This document shows, piece by piece, positions 1 through 8,184 of a stretch of DNA of 64,000 bases. This DNA is from Wansuia hejianensis. GTDB taxonomy: Bacteria > Bacillota > Clostridia > Lachnospirales > Lachnospiraceae. The first letter of the stretch is position 1. Each line of letters opens with the position of its first letter. Below the pieces are notes generated by a model. It did not search any database, was not told the DNA's origin, and saw only the letters and a program-made list of their open reading frames with translations. A program made the translations under genes and the position numbers. The DNA lies in NCBI RefSeq assembly GCF_014337215.1, contig NZ_CP060635.1, positions 1,253,501-1,317,500 of the forward strand, written 5' to 3'.

Positions 1-359
1 GTCCTCTCCTTCAGATAATATCCGATCTGGAGCCGAAAGTCAAACGGATACACGCTTCTGGTATCTTCATCTGATTCCAGCGTAAAACAGATACCGTCCA
101 TACCTTTTTTCTCTGCCGCAAATTCCCGGTCCCGTGCGAATCCATGCTGGGACATGGAGTAGACAGCTCCCTGGTAGACAGTCTGGCCTCCCCGGAAACT
201 GCCGACTATGGGAAACAAAATTGGGGAAACCTCTCCCCAGAATTCAGGATCTCCACTCCACATATATTCCATACCACTGCCCGCATCTCTCAGGGAACGC
301 AATTCTGCCCCATGCGCTTCTACCCCGATGGCAATCTTCCCATTTGTCAGACTGTGCAT
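1..359 (-). CDS. aldose 1-epimerase family protein, 3' end outside window
   Basis: Probably interconverts anomers of an aldose or sugar phosphate in the cytoplasm. The visible 119 residues have the FPIVGS segment and the QHGFARDREF motif of the LacX-like branch of galactose mutarotases, so this is the N-terminal third to half of the protein. The start ATG (357-359) follows an AGGAGG site at 369-374. It is the last visible gene of the operon read from 5852 leftward, after the ceramidase-like gene. The exact substrate cannot be read from this part. Family assignment is firm; function within the pathway is inferred from context. Confidence 0.85.
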   Translation of the reverse strand, partial: MHSLTNGKIAIGVEAHGAELRSLRDAGSGMEYMWSGDPEFWGEVSPILFPIVGSFRGGQTVYQGAVYSMSQHGFARDREFAAEKKGMDGICFTLESDEDTRSVYPFDFRLQIGYYLKER

Positions 360-402
360 GACACACTACCTCCTCTTCATTGAATGATTCCTTAAATGGC
401 TA

Positions 403-428
403 TTCCCAGGCATAACAATGCCCGGGAA
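403..428 (-). other. intercistronic hairpin
   Basis: Inverted repeat with 11-base arms (403-413 and 418-428, one G-U pair) and a 4-base loop, between the ceramidase-like gene and the epimerase gene. No U-run follows it, so an RNA stability or processing element is more likely than a terminator. Confidence 0.5.
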
Positions 429-456
429 CAGTAAATTCAAGTACGCCATCGCCAGC

Positions 457-1803
457 TTACTTTATAGATTCATATTCAGTTTTCAACAGGCCGATACCGG
501 CTTCGGCCAGCGTTTCAGCCACTCCTGCCCTGAACTTGGAGCTTCTGGCTTCATAACCGCCTTCCTCATATGCTTCCTTCATGGGATAATAGCCCTCAGC
601 CCCATTGGTGAGGCAGCAAGGTATCGTCATCTCAAAAGGAGAACCCTTTTTCAGCAGACGTCCCACTTCGGTGAAGGGCTCACCTGCAACGCCCAGGAAT
701 GCCACGGAACCAAATCCCACACTGGATACATACACCTGGAAATTCTCCGGGCCATGCTCCAGATTCATCATTCTCTGAGCCTCTGCCACAACGGTAGTCA
801 GCTCCATGCCTTCATAGGGCAGCTCCGCGTCTCTTCCTTCCGTATGAAGCTTCATGATTCTGGCCGCTTCCGGGATCTGAGACGGGTCCGGACGGTTGGA
901 TGGGATATCCACGATCTCCTGCTTAAAGAATACCTTGCCACCAGGGACATCCTTGGTCTTGCCGTACACCTGCAGCACGCCGCCGGCAATGGCGCGGCCC
1001 ATCCACTGGGCGTGAGCGTAACCGCGCGCCACATCGTCAAAGCTGTCTGTCTCCAATCCCTTCAGATCGCCCTCTTTCGCGTTGACGTTCACATGATTCA
1101 GGTCACCCTGTGCTCCATTAAAATAAACTGCTTTCACATGGGGAATTGCCCGTTCCAGCGTTTCCCTGACAAATCTCGGATAATCCGCGGAAATTTTGCA
1201 GCCTCCGATCGTGTCCGGATGCACCTGGAAATTAACCAACAGGATATCGCTGGCATGTTCTCTCGAAAGCTGTACCAGCTGCAGAGATTCATCGGGTGTG
1301 CCGATGGACTCCGCGATGTCGGGATTACCGACGCCGGGATTCGTACGGATTGCGCCGTCCTTCATGCGGAACCTTCTCTCAAAGGAAACTCCCGGAACCG
1401 CCCCCCGTCCGATACTCACAGTGACAGGTTTCAGATCCTGAACTGCCAGGCGGGCCGCATCTGACAGCTTCCTGCCCAGCATATCAAGATATCCGGGATC
1501 ACCCTTCTTATCCGTCGCCGGACCCGTGTGGGTATGGGTGCAGTGGACGTATACGGCTTCATAATCGATGCCGTTCTCCTCCGCCACCTTATGGCGGAAC
1601 TTATCCATGTCCACCTGATATACCTCACAGATATCGATGCTCAGCAGCACAGCGGTCTTCTCGCCGTCGCTGACAGCCACACAGTTTGCTTCCAGCGGAT
1701 CCAGAATCCCGTCGGCAAACCGATCATTGTAATAACCATCTACAAAAACCCCCAGAGGAGGTGTAATATCCAGCCGTGAAAATCCAGCTTTTAACTTCTC
1801 CAT
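457..1803 (-). CDS. neutral/alkaline ceramidase-like N-terminal domain protein
   Basis: Cytosolic zinc amidohydrolase-like protein of 448 residues with no signal peptide or membrane segment. Motifs match the N-terminal catalytic domain of neutral ceramidase (PF04734): HTHTGP at residues 90-95, a further metal-ligand candidate in QVHPDT (His195), and NGAQGDL at 229-235. Known members of the family cleave N-acyl amides. This one lacks the C-terminal domain of secreted ceramidases and sits among sugar-catabolic genes, so a lipid substrate is unlikely; an N-acyl amino sugar is my inference. The start has GGAGG upstream, and PfkB lies 70 bases upstream in the same operon. Family confident, substrate unknown. 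Confidence 0.75.
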   Translation of the reverse strand: MEKLKAGFSRLDITPPLGVFVDGYYNDRFADGILDPLEANCVAVSDGEKTAVLLSIDICEVYQVDMDKFRHKVAEENGIDYEAVYVHCTHTHTGPATDKKGDPGYLDMLGRKLSDAARLAVQDLKPVTVSIGRGAVPGVSFERRFRMKDGAIRTNPGVGNPDIAESIGTPDESLQLVQLSREHASDILLVNFQVHPDTIGGCKISADYPRFVRETLERAIPHVKAVYFNGAQGDLNHVNVNAKEGDLKGLETDSFDDVARGYAHAQWMGRAIAGGVLQVYGKTKDVPGGKVFFKQEIVDIPSNRPDPSQIPEAARIMKLHTEGRDAELPYEGMELTTVVAEAQRMMNLEHGPENFQVYVSSVGFGSVAFLGVAGEPFTEVGRLLKKGSPFEMTIPCCLTNGAEGYYPMKEAYEEGGYEARSSKFRAGVAETLAEAGIGLLKTEYESIK

Positions 1804-1873
1804 TGTCTATGATCCTCCCGTTCTTCACATATTAAACGGACAGGCCTGATGAATCAGGCGTATACACGGCTGT

Positions 1874-3007
1874 TCAGGCTTTCTCCCAGCCAGCCGCGAT
1901 CTTAGCACGCAGTTCATCAAAACTTTTCAGCCCGCTCAGCGCATCATATGCCGCCACGCAGGACGCTCCTGTGCCTGCGGCCAAATGCAGAGACTCCTCC
2001 CAGGAACAGCCCTCCAAAATCGCGCACAGAAATGCCGCGATGCTGGTATCACCCGCTCCTGTACCGGAAAGTATTCTGTCCGGCTTATAGCTTCTCTCGA
2101 AATATTCCTGCCCGGCCCAGCCGGCCATCTCTTCACCCAGACCGCCGCCGATCTCCCGGATATATTCAGCAGTATTGGTGCGCAGGTAGAGACCCGGCGC
2201 CCCGCATTTGATCAGCACAACCTTCGCGCCCCAGCCGAGAAGCTTCTCAGCCAGAGGACGTATATCATCATCCACCGACAATATGGAGGTGATGTCTCCG
2301 CCTTTGCTTCTCTCCAGCCACTCATGGTACCTGGGACGGTCTATGAGGAATGCCAGCTCTTCCACGCTGGGCGCGAAAATGTCTATATACGGAATTGCCT
2401 GCTGAATCACACTTTCCCAATCCACCTGACCGGCTTCGCTGTCCTCATCGACAATGGCCATATCCAGGGAGGTTGCCACTCCCAGAGATTTGACCTTCCT
2501 GAACAGCTCCACCATCGGCGCTCCCCCGTCCTGATACATGCTGCGCATGATGGAGGGATAGCCAAAATGGAACAGTGACGCGTCTCTGACCAGGTCAAAG
2601 TCTATGTCCTCCATGGTGAAGGTATTATTGGCCCCGCTGTCATGAAGGATAATCCGGTCTATGCCGGCAACCGATATCACAACTGAATAAGAGGTTTCGT
2701 CGCCTTCCGCGACGATCATTCCGGATTCGACGCCGTACTCCTTCAGCTGAGAAAGTACCAGCTTTCCGAAATCATCTGTTCCGACTTTTCCCATCAGCTT
2801 CACATCGGCTCCCAGCACTTTCATCGCCAGGCCTGTGTTACCCACGGAGCCGCCTGTATGTATATCCGGCTTGCCAACCGGTATCAGGCGGCCGGGAATC
2901 AGATACTCTCCGATATTCTGATAACTTTTATTCTGGGAAATCGCCGGCGTAATGTCCAGGCAGATATGCCCGGCTGAAATTGCCTTCCGTTTTGCTCGTT
3001 CTTTCAT
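1874..3007 (-). CDS. PfkB-family carbohydrate kinase
   Basis: ATP-dependent sugar kinase of the ribokinase/PfkB family, 377 residues. The N-terminal half has the GGSVGNTG substrate-loop signature (about residue 52), and the C-terminal half has the catalytic motif SGTGAGDTS with the base aspartate. It is longer than the usual ~310 residues, with an insertion after about residue 230. It lies 35 bases downstream of the class II aldolase gene, so phosphorylation of a ketose phosphate to a bisphosphate for that aldolase is a natural guess (compare AgaZ/KbaY or LacC/LacD logic). GGGGGTAAG precedes the ATG. The sugar is not predictable from sequence alone. Confidence 0.88.
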   Translation of the reverse strand: MKERAKRKAISAGHICLDITPAISQNKSYQNIGEYLIPGRLIPVGKPDIHTGGSVGNTGLAMKVLGADVKLMGKVGTDDFGKLVLSQLKEYGVESGMIVAEGDETSYSVVISVAGIDRIILHDSGANNTFTMEDIDFDLVRDASLFHFGYPSIMRSMYQDGGAPMVELFRKVKSLGVATSLDMAIVDEDSEAGQVDWESVIQQAIPYIDIFAPSVEELAFLIDRPRYHEWLERSKGGDITSILSVDDDIRPLAEKLLGWGAKVVLIKCGAPGLYLRTNTAEYIREIGGGLGEEMAGWAGQEYFERSYKPDRILSGTGAGDTSIAAFLCAILEGCSWEESLHLAAGTGASCVAAYDALSGLKSFDELRAKIAAGWEKA

Positions 3008-3042
3008 GTCCTACTTACCCCCAAAATAGATCGTTATCCTGT

Positions 3043-3975
3043 TTATCTGTTTCTCAGTTCTTTCACTACTTCTTTTACTACCAGCTGCACGATCTGGTCA
3101 ACATTCCTTGCATCCATCCCGCCTTTTCCCACGGAACCGAACAGCTCCAGCTTCCGGATGACTGCCGACTTAACTGCATTCACAGCGGCCGGGATCAGAT
3201 CGATCACACCCTTGTTCATATTGTCAAAGGCGCTGAATTCCGCCTCTACGGCCGCGATGTTGATATCCGTAAAGATATTGACCTTGCTGATGCCCTTCTC
3301 AATGGCCTTCTTAAAATCTGAATCTGTCAGCCCTGAACCGCCGTGCAGTACCAGCGGGATATCGATTGTCTTGGCAATCGTCTCAATCCTTCCGAAATCC
3401 AGCTTGGGCGGCAGCTTGTAAGCGCCATGCGCCGTTCCTACGGCGATGGCAAGGGCGTCTACCCCAGTCTTGTCCACAAAATCCTTTGCCTGCTTCGGAT
3501 CTGTATAGAATCTGGACGGATCATCCATATGAGAAGATCCTTCCGCCGATCCCTCATTGTCTCCCACATGGCCCAGCTCCGCTTCAATTGTCGCGCCATA
3601 GGAATGGGCAATATCCGCCATCTCTTTTACCTTTTCCACGTTCACATCATAGGGATCTGTGGAACAGTCATACATGATAGAGGAGAAGCCCAGCTTCAGG
3701 GCTTTCAGGCAGGTTTCTTTCCGAAGGCCGTGGTCAAGATGGATGACTACCGGCACTTTGGCCTTCTTTGCCATCGGGATCAGGTAATAGGACACTTCAT
3801 CCAGCGGGCCATAGGGGAACAGCACCTCCGCCGTACCCATGATGACCGGTGAACCAGTCTCTTCTGCAGCCGCGATAATGCCCCGCGCCAGTTCCAGATT
3901 AACAGCATTGAAAAGCCCTACGGCGTATTTCCCTTTTTTGGCCGGAATCAGCACATCGTTTAATGTTACAAGCAT
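3043..3975 (-). CDS. class II ketose-bisphosphate aldolase (KbaY/GatY-like)
   Basis: Zinc-dependent aldolase that cleaves a ketose 1,6-bisphosphate (fructose or tagatose type) into dihydroxyacetone phosphate and an aldehyde. Both family signatures are present: VVIHLDHG with the catalytic Asp and zinc His, and IEAELGHVGDNEG. VGTAHGAYK and LHGGSGL supply the remaining zinc and phosphate contacts. At 310 residues it is slightly longer than GatY/KbaY. It sits between the NagB-like and PfkB genes, which fits an Aga-like amino-sugar route. The start is supported by GGAGG nine bases upstream. Stereospecificity cannot be judged by eye. Confidence 0.9.
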   Translation of the reverse strand: MLVTLNDVLIPAKKGKYAVGLFNAVNLELARGIIAAAEETGSPVIMGTAEVLFPYGPLDEVSYYLIPMAKKAKVPVVIHLDHGLRKETCLKALKLGFSSIMYDCSTDPYDVNVEKVKEMADIAHSYGATIEAELGHVGDNEGSAEGSSHMDDPSRFYTDPKQAKDFVDKTGVDALAIAVGTAHGAYKLPPKLDFGRIETIAKTIDIPLVLHGGSGLTDSDFKKAIEKGISKVNIFTDINIAAVEAEFSAFDNMNKGVIDLIPAAVNAVKSAVIRKLELFGSVGKGGMDARNVDQIVQLVVKEVVKELRNR

Positions 3976-4078
3976 GTAATAGCCTCCTTCGTATCCTGAA
4001 TGGAATATTCACTTTTTAAAATTTCTTTCAAAAGTTATTTTATCTCATACCCGCGCCCTTGTCAAGAAAAGCCGCAGC

Positions 4079-5029
4079 TTAATTACATTCTGCAACTAAC
4101 GGGCCAGCCAGCTCTTTCAGATAGAACAGCTTGCCGGGAAGGGTCGGAACTACGCTGGAGGTCACCCACATATCAGGTCCATAGCGGAGTGTCATCCACA
4201 GAGACATGCCCTGCCAGTTCATGCCGCGGTTAAAGGCTCCGTCAGCGCCGCCGATCATCTTATCAGACTGCAGGAAGAGGCCTGGCCCGATGGTGTTGGC
4301 GCGGCAGGGAACTAATGTTGTCCTGCTCTTGAAGCTGGTGATCGCGTTCTGCTCGATGGTCAGCGGATGAAGCTGGGTACCCAGGGTGTAATTCTGCTTC
4401 TTCCATTCATCAAAGGAGGAGAATTCCTCTGCACGGAACGGCTCCCAAAATGCGATATGGCACATTCTGCCGATGCCGTATACGGTGATCATCTTCGCTC
4501 CTTCTGCTTTCAGCTTCGCGATCTTCTCCGGATATGTAGGAAGGTTATCTTTTCTGGCGAAGTTTCTCTGGTTCTCCGGAACAGTCAGTTCTCCCAGCGG
4601 ACCGTAGAACGCATCCTGCATCGCATACTGGAAGGAAGCGGTATTGGTCGGCTCCAGAGTATTGCCTTCCCCGTCTGCCCACTCATCCATATTGAAGCCA
4701 TACACATGGTCGCAGGAAACGTTCCATGCCTTCAGGAAATATACAGCCCAGTGATACATCCCCATGGGGCCTACCGGAAGAATCATAATCAGCTTTCTTC
4801 CCTCATCTCTCGCCTTCTTGATCTCCAGGGCGATTTCATGCCCCAGCACCATATCAAATTCATAAATATTCTCACACTTCTGAAGGCCAAAATCCTTGTT
4901 CCAGAAGCTCTGCGGCTCCTCAATGCTCTCAGGCGGATTGCTGCAGCACGCGTCAATCTTCGCAAAATCCCATCCCTTCGGATAAAATCCCTCCAACATA
5001 GAGCCCTTCACAGTACCTAAAAAATCCAT
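4079..5029 (-). CDS. glucosamine-6-phosphate deaminase/isomerase-like protein
   Basis: A 316-residue protein of the NagB/RpiA fold, expected to isomerise and deaminate an amino-sugar phosphate. LPVGPMGMY resembles the phosphate loop and FNMDEW corresponds to the NagB MDEY active-site aspartate. The ring-opening motif, canonically GIGxDGHIAFNEP, reads GIGRMCHIAFWEP here: His and Glu are kept, but the Asp and Gly are Met and Cys. The protein is also longer than NagB (about 265). The gene follows the PIG-L deacetylase, as a deaminase would follow a deacetylase. GGAG upstream supports the start. Family good; exact reaction uncertain because of the substitutions. Confidence 0.75.
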   Translation of the reverse strand: MDFLGTVKGSMLEGFYPKGWDFAKIDACCSNPPESIEEPQSFWNKDFGLQKCENIYEFDMVLGHEIALEIKKARDEGRKLIMILPVGPMGMYHWAVYFLKAWNVSCDHVYGFNMDEWADGEGNTLEPTNTASFQYAMQDAFYGPLGELTVPENQRNFARKDNLPTYPEKIAKLKAEGAKMITVYGIGRMCHIAFWEPFRAEEFSSFDEWKKQNYTLGTQLHPLTIEQNAITSFKSRTTLVPCRANTIGPGLFLQSDKMIGGADGAFNRGMNWQGMSLWMTLRYGPDMWVTSSVVPTLPGKLFYLKELAGPLVAECN

Positions 5030-5054
5030 AATCTTTTCTCCTTTCTATACGTTT

Positions 5055-5139
5055 GCCCTGTGGGTATACATTGTGGAACAGCGTGAGCTGTTCCCCCGCC
5101 CCGTCAGGGGCATGTGTTACGGGGTGCCCTGTGGGTATA
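5055..5139. repeat. dispersed intergenic repeat, copy A
   Basis: Two direct copies of GCCCTGTGGGTATA (5055-5068 and 5126-5139) flank a hairpin GAACAGC-GTGA-GCTGTTC (5076-5093) followed by CCCCGCC. The same arrangement recurs at 53636-53692 and in part near 16304. It fills the gap between the PIG-L and NagB-like genes. Confidence 0.55.
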
Positions 5140-5147
5140 TGTTTACA

Positions 5148-5852
5148 TTACGGCAGAAGCCGTTTTGTTGCCATTCTCGGCCAGGTATAGCATTTGGTGA
5201 ATGCTTCCGCATAGGGAACGCTGCACTGCAGCCCGCGGTATTTGGAACAGGTTCTCACAAAATCCAGGAAATCAATCTTGTCATGCTCCATCATCCATTT
5301 AATCTGTGATTCGTGACAGTTAAGCGCTTTGAGCTTCACCTCAATCTCATCGGTCACGTCCACATAATCTTCCGGCTGGAAGCCTACCCCCGCCAGCGTA
5401 TCCATATAAAACAGCGGCGCCACCTCGCAGGACCCCAGATCACTCTCAATGTGATCCACGCTTGCCCCGAAGCTCGCGTCAAAAACCAGCTTGCTGACTT
5501 CCACATGATCCGTCATATAATCATTGGGAGAATGAGTGATGATGATATCCGGCCTCGTCTCTTTAATCACCCGGATCATTTTTTTCTTCAGCTCCATGTT
5601 TGAAGAATTCACTTCCAGATCCGGCACATCCAGGTCAAAGATTTTCCTGGCCCCTACGATGGCGGCTGCATGTTCGGCCTCCTGATGGCGCATTGACCTC
5701 AGCTCATCCGGCATGATAATCTTGTGTCCCTTGTCGCCGTTGGCCACATGGCACATGTAAACCTCCGCACCGCTCTTCACATACTTGTGCAGAGTTCCGG
5801 CACAGGCGATCTCCAGATCATCCGGATGGCATCCTACCGCTAGTACTCTCAT
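5148..5852 (-). CDS. PIG-L family deacetylase
   Basis: Zinc-dependent N-deacetylase of the LmbE/PIG-L family (relatives: MshB, BshB, GlcNAc-PI deacetylase), 234 residues, cytosolic. The HPDDLE motif at residues 9-14 carries the metal ligands and the general base; THSPNDYMTDHVEVS carries the third histidine. Family members remove acetyl from N-acetylglucosamine-type groups on small molecules. It is the first gene of the operon running to the left edge, ahead of the NagB-like gene, so it may free an amine for deamination. AGGTGA lies upstream of the ATG. A perfect palindrome 29 bases upstream may be its operator. Confidence 0.88.
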   Translation of the reverse strand: MRVLAVGCHPDDLEIACAGTLHKYVKSGAEVYMCHVANGDKGHKIIMPDELRSMRHQEAEHAAAIVGARKIFDLDVPDLEVNSSNMELKKKMIRVIKETRPDIIITHSPNDYMTDHVEVSKLVFDASFGASVDHIESDLGSCEVAPLFYMDTLAGVGFQPEDYVDVTDEIEVKLKALNCHESQIKWMMEHDKIDFLDFVRTCSKYRGLQCSVPYAEAFTKCYTWPRMATKRLLP

Positions 5853-5879
5853 TGCTACTCACCTATCCTTTCTTAATTG

Positions 5880-5893
5880 TGCTGTTAACAGCA
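5880..5893. promoter_or_regulatory. candidate operator palindrome upstream of PIG-L operon
   Basis: Perfect 14-base palindrome TGCTGTTAACAGCA located 28-41 bases before the PIG-L start codon. The position suits a repressor or activator site for the 5852-to-1 operon. The regulator is not identified; the ROK and AraC proteins of this window are candidates. Confidence 0.4.
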
Positions 5894-5937
5894 ACCGTTC
5901 AAATTCGTACAGCCAATATACTATTAGCCTTTAAAAA

Positions 5938-5969
5938 TGCCCTTCTTACCGATGAACTTCAAAAGGGCT
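5938..5969 (-). terminator. rho-independent terminator, distal of a tandem pair
   Basis: On the minus strand GCCCTT and AAGGGC arms close a hairpin, followed by a run of five T. With the hairpin at 5984-6021 it ends the operon whose last gene is at 6135-7166. Confidence 0.65.
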
Positions 5970-5983
5970 TTCTGTTTTGATAA

Positions 5984-6021
5984 AAAGGTGCACAAACAAT
6001 CTCCTCGGTTCATGCACCTTT
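5984..6021 (-). terminator. rho-independent terminator, proximal of a tandem pair
   Basis: Minus-strand arms AAAGGTGCA and TGCACCTTT with a T-rich tail, about 115 bases after the stop of the Gfo/Idh gene. It isolates that operon from the PIG-L operon. Confidence 0.7.
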
Positions 6022-6134
6022 ACTCAGCAATTTCTTATGATTTCCGGACACATTCCGTTACCTGATACAGGGCCGGAACGGCACAGCAGCAATGCTGCCT
6101 GAATTTGAACGTTTTATGATAATAGCTTAACATT

Positions 6135-7166
6135 TTATGCCGGATTTGTCAATTGTTTTTGAAGCTTTCGGAAGACCTGTTCCTGGGCTTCCAGACAGAT
6201 CCGGAAACTGTCGTAGACCTCTTCAATCGTGGGCTTTTCCGGACATCCTGTTTCAATCATTTTTATCAGGTAATCCAGCTGAGCGCCTGTGGGTTTTCTC
6301 TTGCAGGGCAGGTTAATCATCTCATAGGTCCTATCCGGATATTTATAATACTCGATCAGATCTCCTTCCTCCTGATGGGTCTGACGGTCTTTCCGGAAAA
6401 TTATGCGGATACTTCCCTTCGGCCCTATGAATTCTTTCTTGTTCTCAGAAGAGATCGTATTGCTCCAGCCTGCCTCATAATAGCCTACCGAACCGTCCGA
6501 AAGCTCCAGGGTCATGATCCCGTAATTGAAGGTCTGCTCCGGAACCCCCTCCTCTGTCCTGGCTCCTGTGGCATTGACCCCTGTCACTGAAGCCTTTGTA
6601 AACCACCGCATCACATCCACATAGTGTACGCCGCAGTCCAGAAGGGGGGAGGATTCCTTCAGTATGCTGTAATATTTTTTCCAGTCCATAATGTGATGGT
6701 TCTGAACCATACGGAAGACGATGGGCTTTCCGATGGCGTCTTCCTGTATCATCTCTGCCACCTTCTGATAAGTTTCGTTGTGCCGCAGGATATGGCCAAC
6801 CAGCACCTTGCATTCCGGGTGGGCCTTCACCTCCTTCAGGAATTCATCTCCCTCCTTCAGAGTGGCGGCTATCGGCTTTTCACAGATCACATGCTTCCCG
6901 GCGTTCAGGCATTCCTTCAATATAGTGAGGTGGCTTCCCGCATATGTTGCAATGATGACAATATCCACAGCCGGGGAAGCGGCGCATTCCCTGTAATCGG
7001 TACAGATATGTGCCGCTCCGTATCTTCTCTGAAAATTTTTGGCCTGTTCCTGGTTCAGATCACAGACATATTCCATCCTGACATTTTCTTTATAATAAAT
7101 GTCCTGGATATGGGCCTCTCCCATATGTCCGCAGCCGATCAGGGCAACACCGTATACGCGGCTCAT
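6135..7166 (-). CDS. Gfo/Idh/MocA family oxidoreductase
   Basis: NAD(P)-dependent sugar or inositol dehydrogenase-like protein, 343 residues. The N-terminal Rossmann fold starts VALIGCGHMGEAH (residues 7-19), with the family lysine in CEKPIA at about 97; the C-terminal alpha/beta domain follows. Members oxidise a ring hydroxyl of sugars, sugar phosphates or inositols. Its ATG overlaps the stop of the upstream oxidoreductase by four bases, so the two are translationally coupled and probably act on the same or consecutive substrates, together with the TIM-barrel isomerase before them. The substrate is not predictable. Last gene of its operon. Confidence 0.88.
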   Translation of the reverse strand: MSRVYGVALIGCGHMGEAHIQDIYYKENVRMEYVCDLNQEQAKNFQRRYGAAHICTDYRECAASPAVDIVIIATYAGSHLTILKECLNAGKHVICEKPIAATLKEGDEFLKEVKAHPECKVLVGHILRHNETYQKVAEMIQEDAIGKPIVFRMVQNHHIMDWKKYYSILKESSPLLDCGVHYVDVMRWFTKASVTGVNATGARTEEGVPEQTFNYGIMTLELSDGSVGYYEAGWSNTISSENKKEFIGPKGSIRIIFRKDRQTHQEEGDLIEYYKYPDRTYEMINLPCKRKPTGAQLDYLIKMIETGCPEKPTIEEVYDSFRICLEAQEQVFRKLQKQLTNPA

Positions 7167-8179
7167 GGCAAAACCAGCCCTCCTGCCGCCTCAATTTCCC
7201 TGAGAACGAGAGTCACCGATTTTATCGCGTCGTCCAGCGTCGCGGCTTCCAGCGGGTGCTTCCCCTGCAGCCCCTCCACGAAATATTTCAGCTCACTGTA
7301 ATAAGCTCCCAGAGAAGACACGTTGCCGCCTATATCATTTTCGCTCTCATATTCCTTTTCCAGCTCAGGAATCACTTTTCCTCCGGCTTTGGGATATACC
7401 ACCAGAGAGGGGTCTGCTGTTGAATCAAACACAACTGTCGCCCTTTCAAATTTTATCCGGTAGGCCATGCAGAAGGGGAACGCCGCAGGATAATCCCAGC
7501 CTGCCTCTACAGCCACAGCTGCCTTTCCATAGCGGTATGTAGCGAATATCTGCTGGATCACCCCTGCCTCATCCCTGGCTGCTTCCGCCGACAGCTCCTC
7601 CGGCTCGCCCAGAAGGTAGCGGACATAATCCGCATCATGCACATGCATATCCAACGCAACGCCTCCGGAACATTCCGGCTTCGCCAGCCATCCTTCCCAC
7701 GCCCAGTCCGGCTTTGAACTGACCCGTTTGAAAACCGCCGACTCCAGTGATCCGTAAGTTCCATCTTCCACTGCCCTTTTCAGCCATACATACTCTCCCC
7801 ACATCCGGATGCACTGGCCCACCATCACTGCCGCGCCCGTTTCCCTCTGTACTCTCAGAAGCTCTTCTCCTTCTTCAGGATACCGGCAGACCGGCTTCTC
7901 CACGAAGACCTTTTTCCCTGCTTTCATCGCCGCCAGCACATGCGCCGCATGCAGATAAGTAGGAAGGCAGATATCAACAGCTTCCACGTCAGCCTTTTCA
8001 ATCAGCTCCATTCCTGTCTCATAGATTTCAGCGCCGAATTTTTCTGCCGCCTTTTTCGCGTAATCCGCTCTCAGGTCAGCCACCGCTGCCACCTGGACGC
8101 CCTCCTCCTTCAGCGCTTCATAGCATGCCGCGTGCATACTTCCCATAAATCCCGCACCGATTAATCCGATTTTTACCAT
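7163..8179 (-). CDS. Gfo/Idh/MocA family oxidoreductase
   Basis: Second dehydrogenase of the pair, 338 residues. IGLIGAGFMGSMHA forms the dinucleotide-binding loop, and VEKPV at about residue 95 gives the conserved lysine. The two neighbours are only distantly alike, so they are not a recent duplication. GGAGTAACTGAG precedes the ATG and only five bases separate it from the isomerase gene upstream. Dehydrogenase pairs next to a xylose-isomerase-like protein are typical of inositol and 3-keto-sugar catabolism; which of these applies is open. Confidence 0.88.
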   Translation of the reverse strand: MVKIGLIGAGFMGSMHAACYEALKEEGVQVAAVADLRADYAKKAAEKFGAEIYETGMELIEKADVEAVDICLPTYLHAAHVLAAMKAGKKVFVEKPVCRYPEEGEELLRVQRETGAAVMVGQCIRMWGEYVWLKRAVEDGTYGSLESAVFKRVSSKPDWAWEGWLAKPECSGGVALDMHVHDADYVRYLLGEPEELSAEAARDEAGVIQQIFATYRYGKAAVAVEAGWDYPAAFPFCMAYRIKFERATVVFDSTADPSLVVYPKAGGKVIPELEKEYESENDIGGNVSSLGAYYSELKYFVEGLQGKHPLEAATLDDAIKSVTLVLREIEAAGGLVLP

Positions 8180-8184
8180 CTCAG

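Noticed and set aside
418..1464. 348-codon plus-strand open frame opposite the ceramidase-like gene
   Set aside because: Fully antisense to a gene with clear motifs and a good ribosome site; its protein shows no family pattern.
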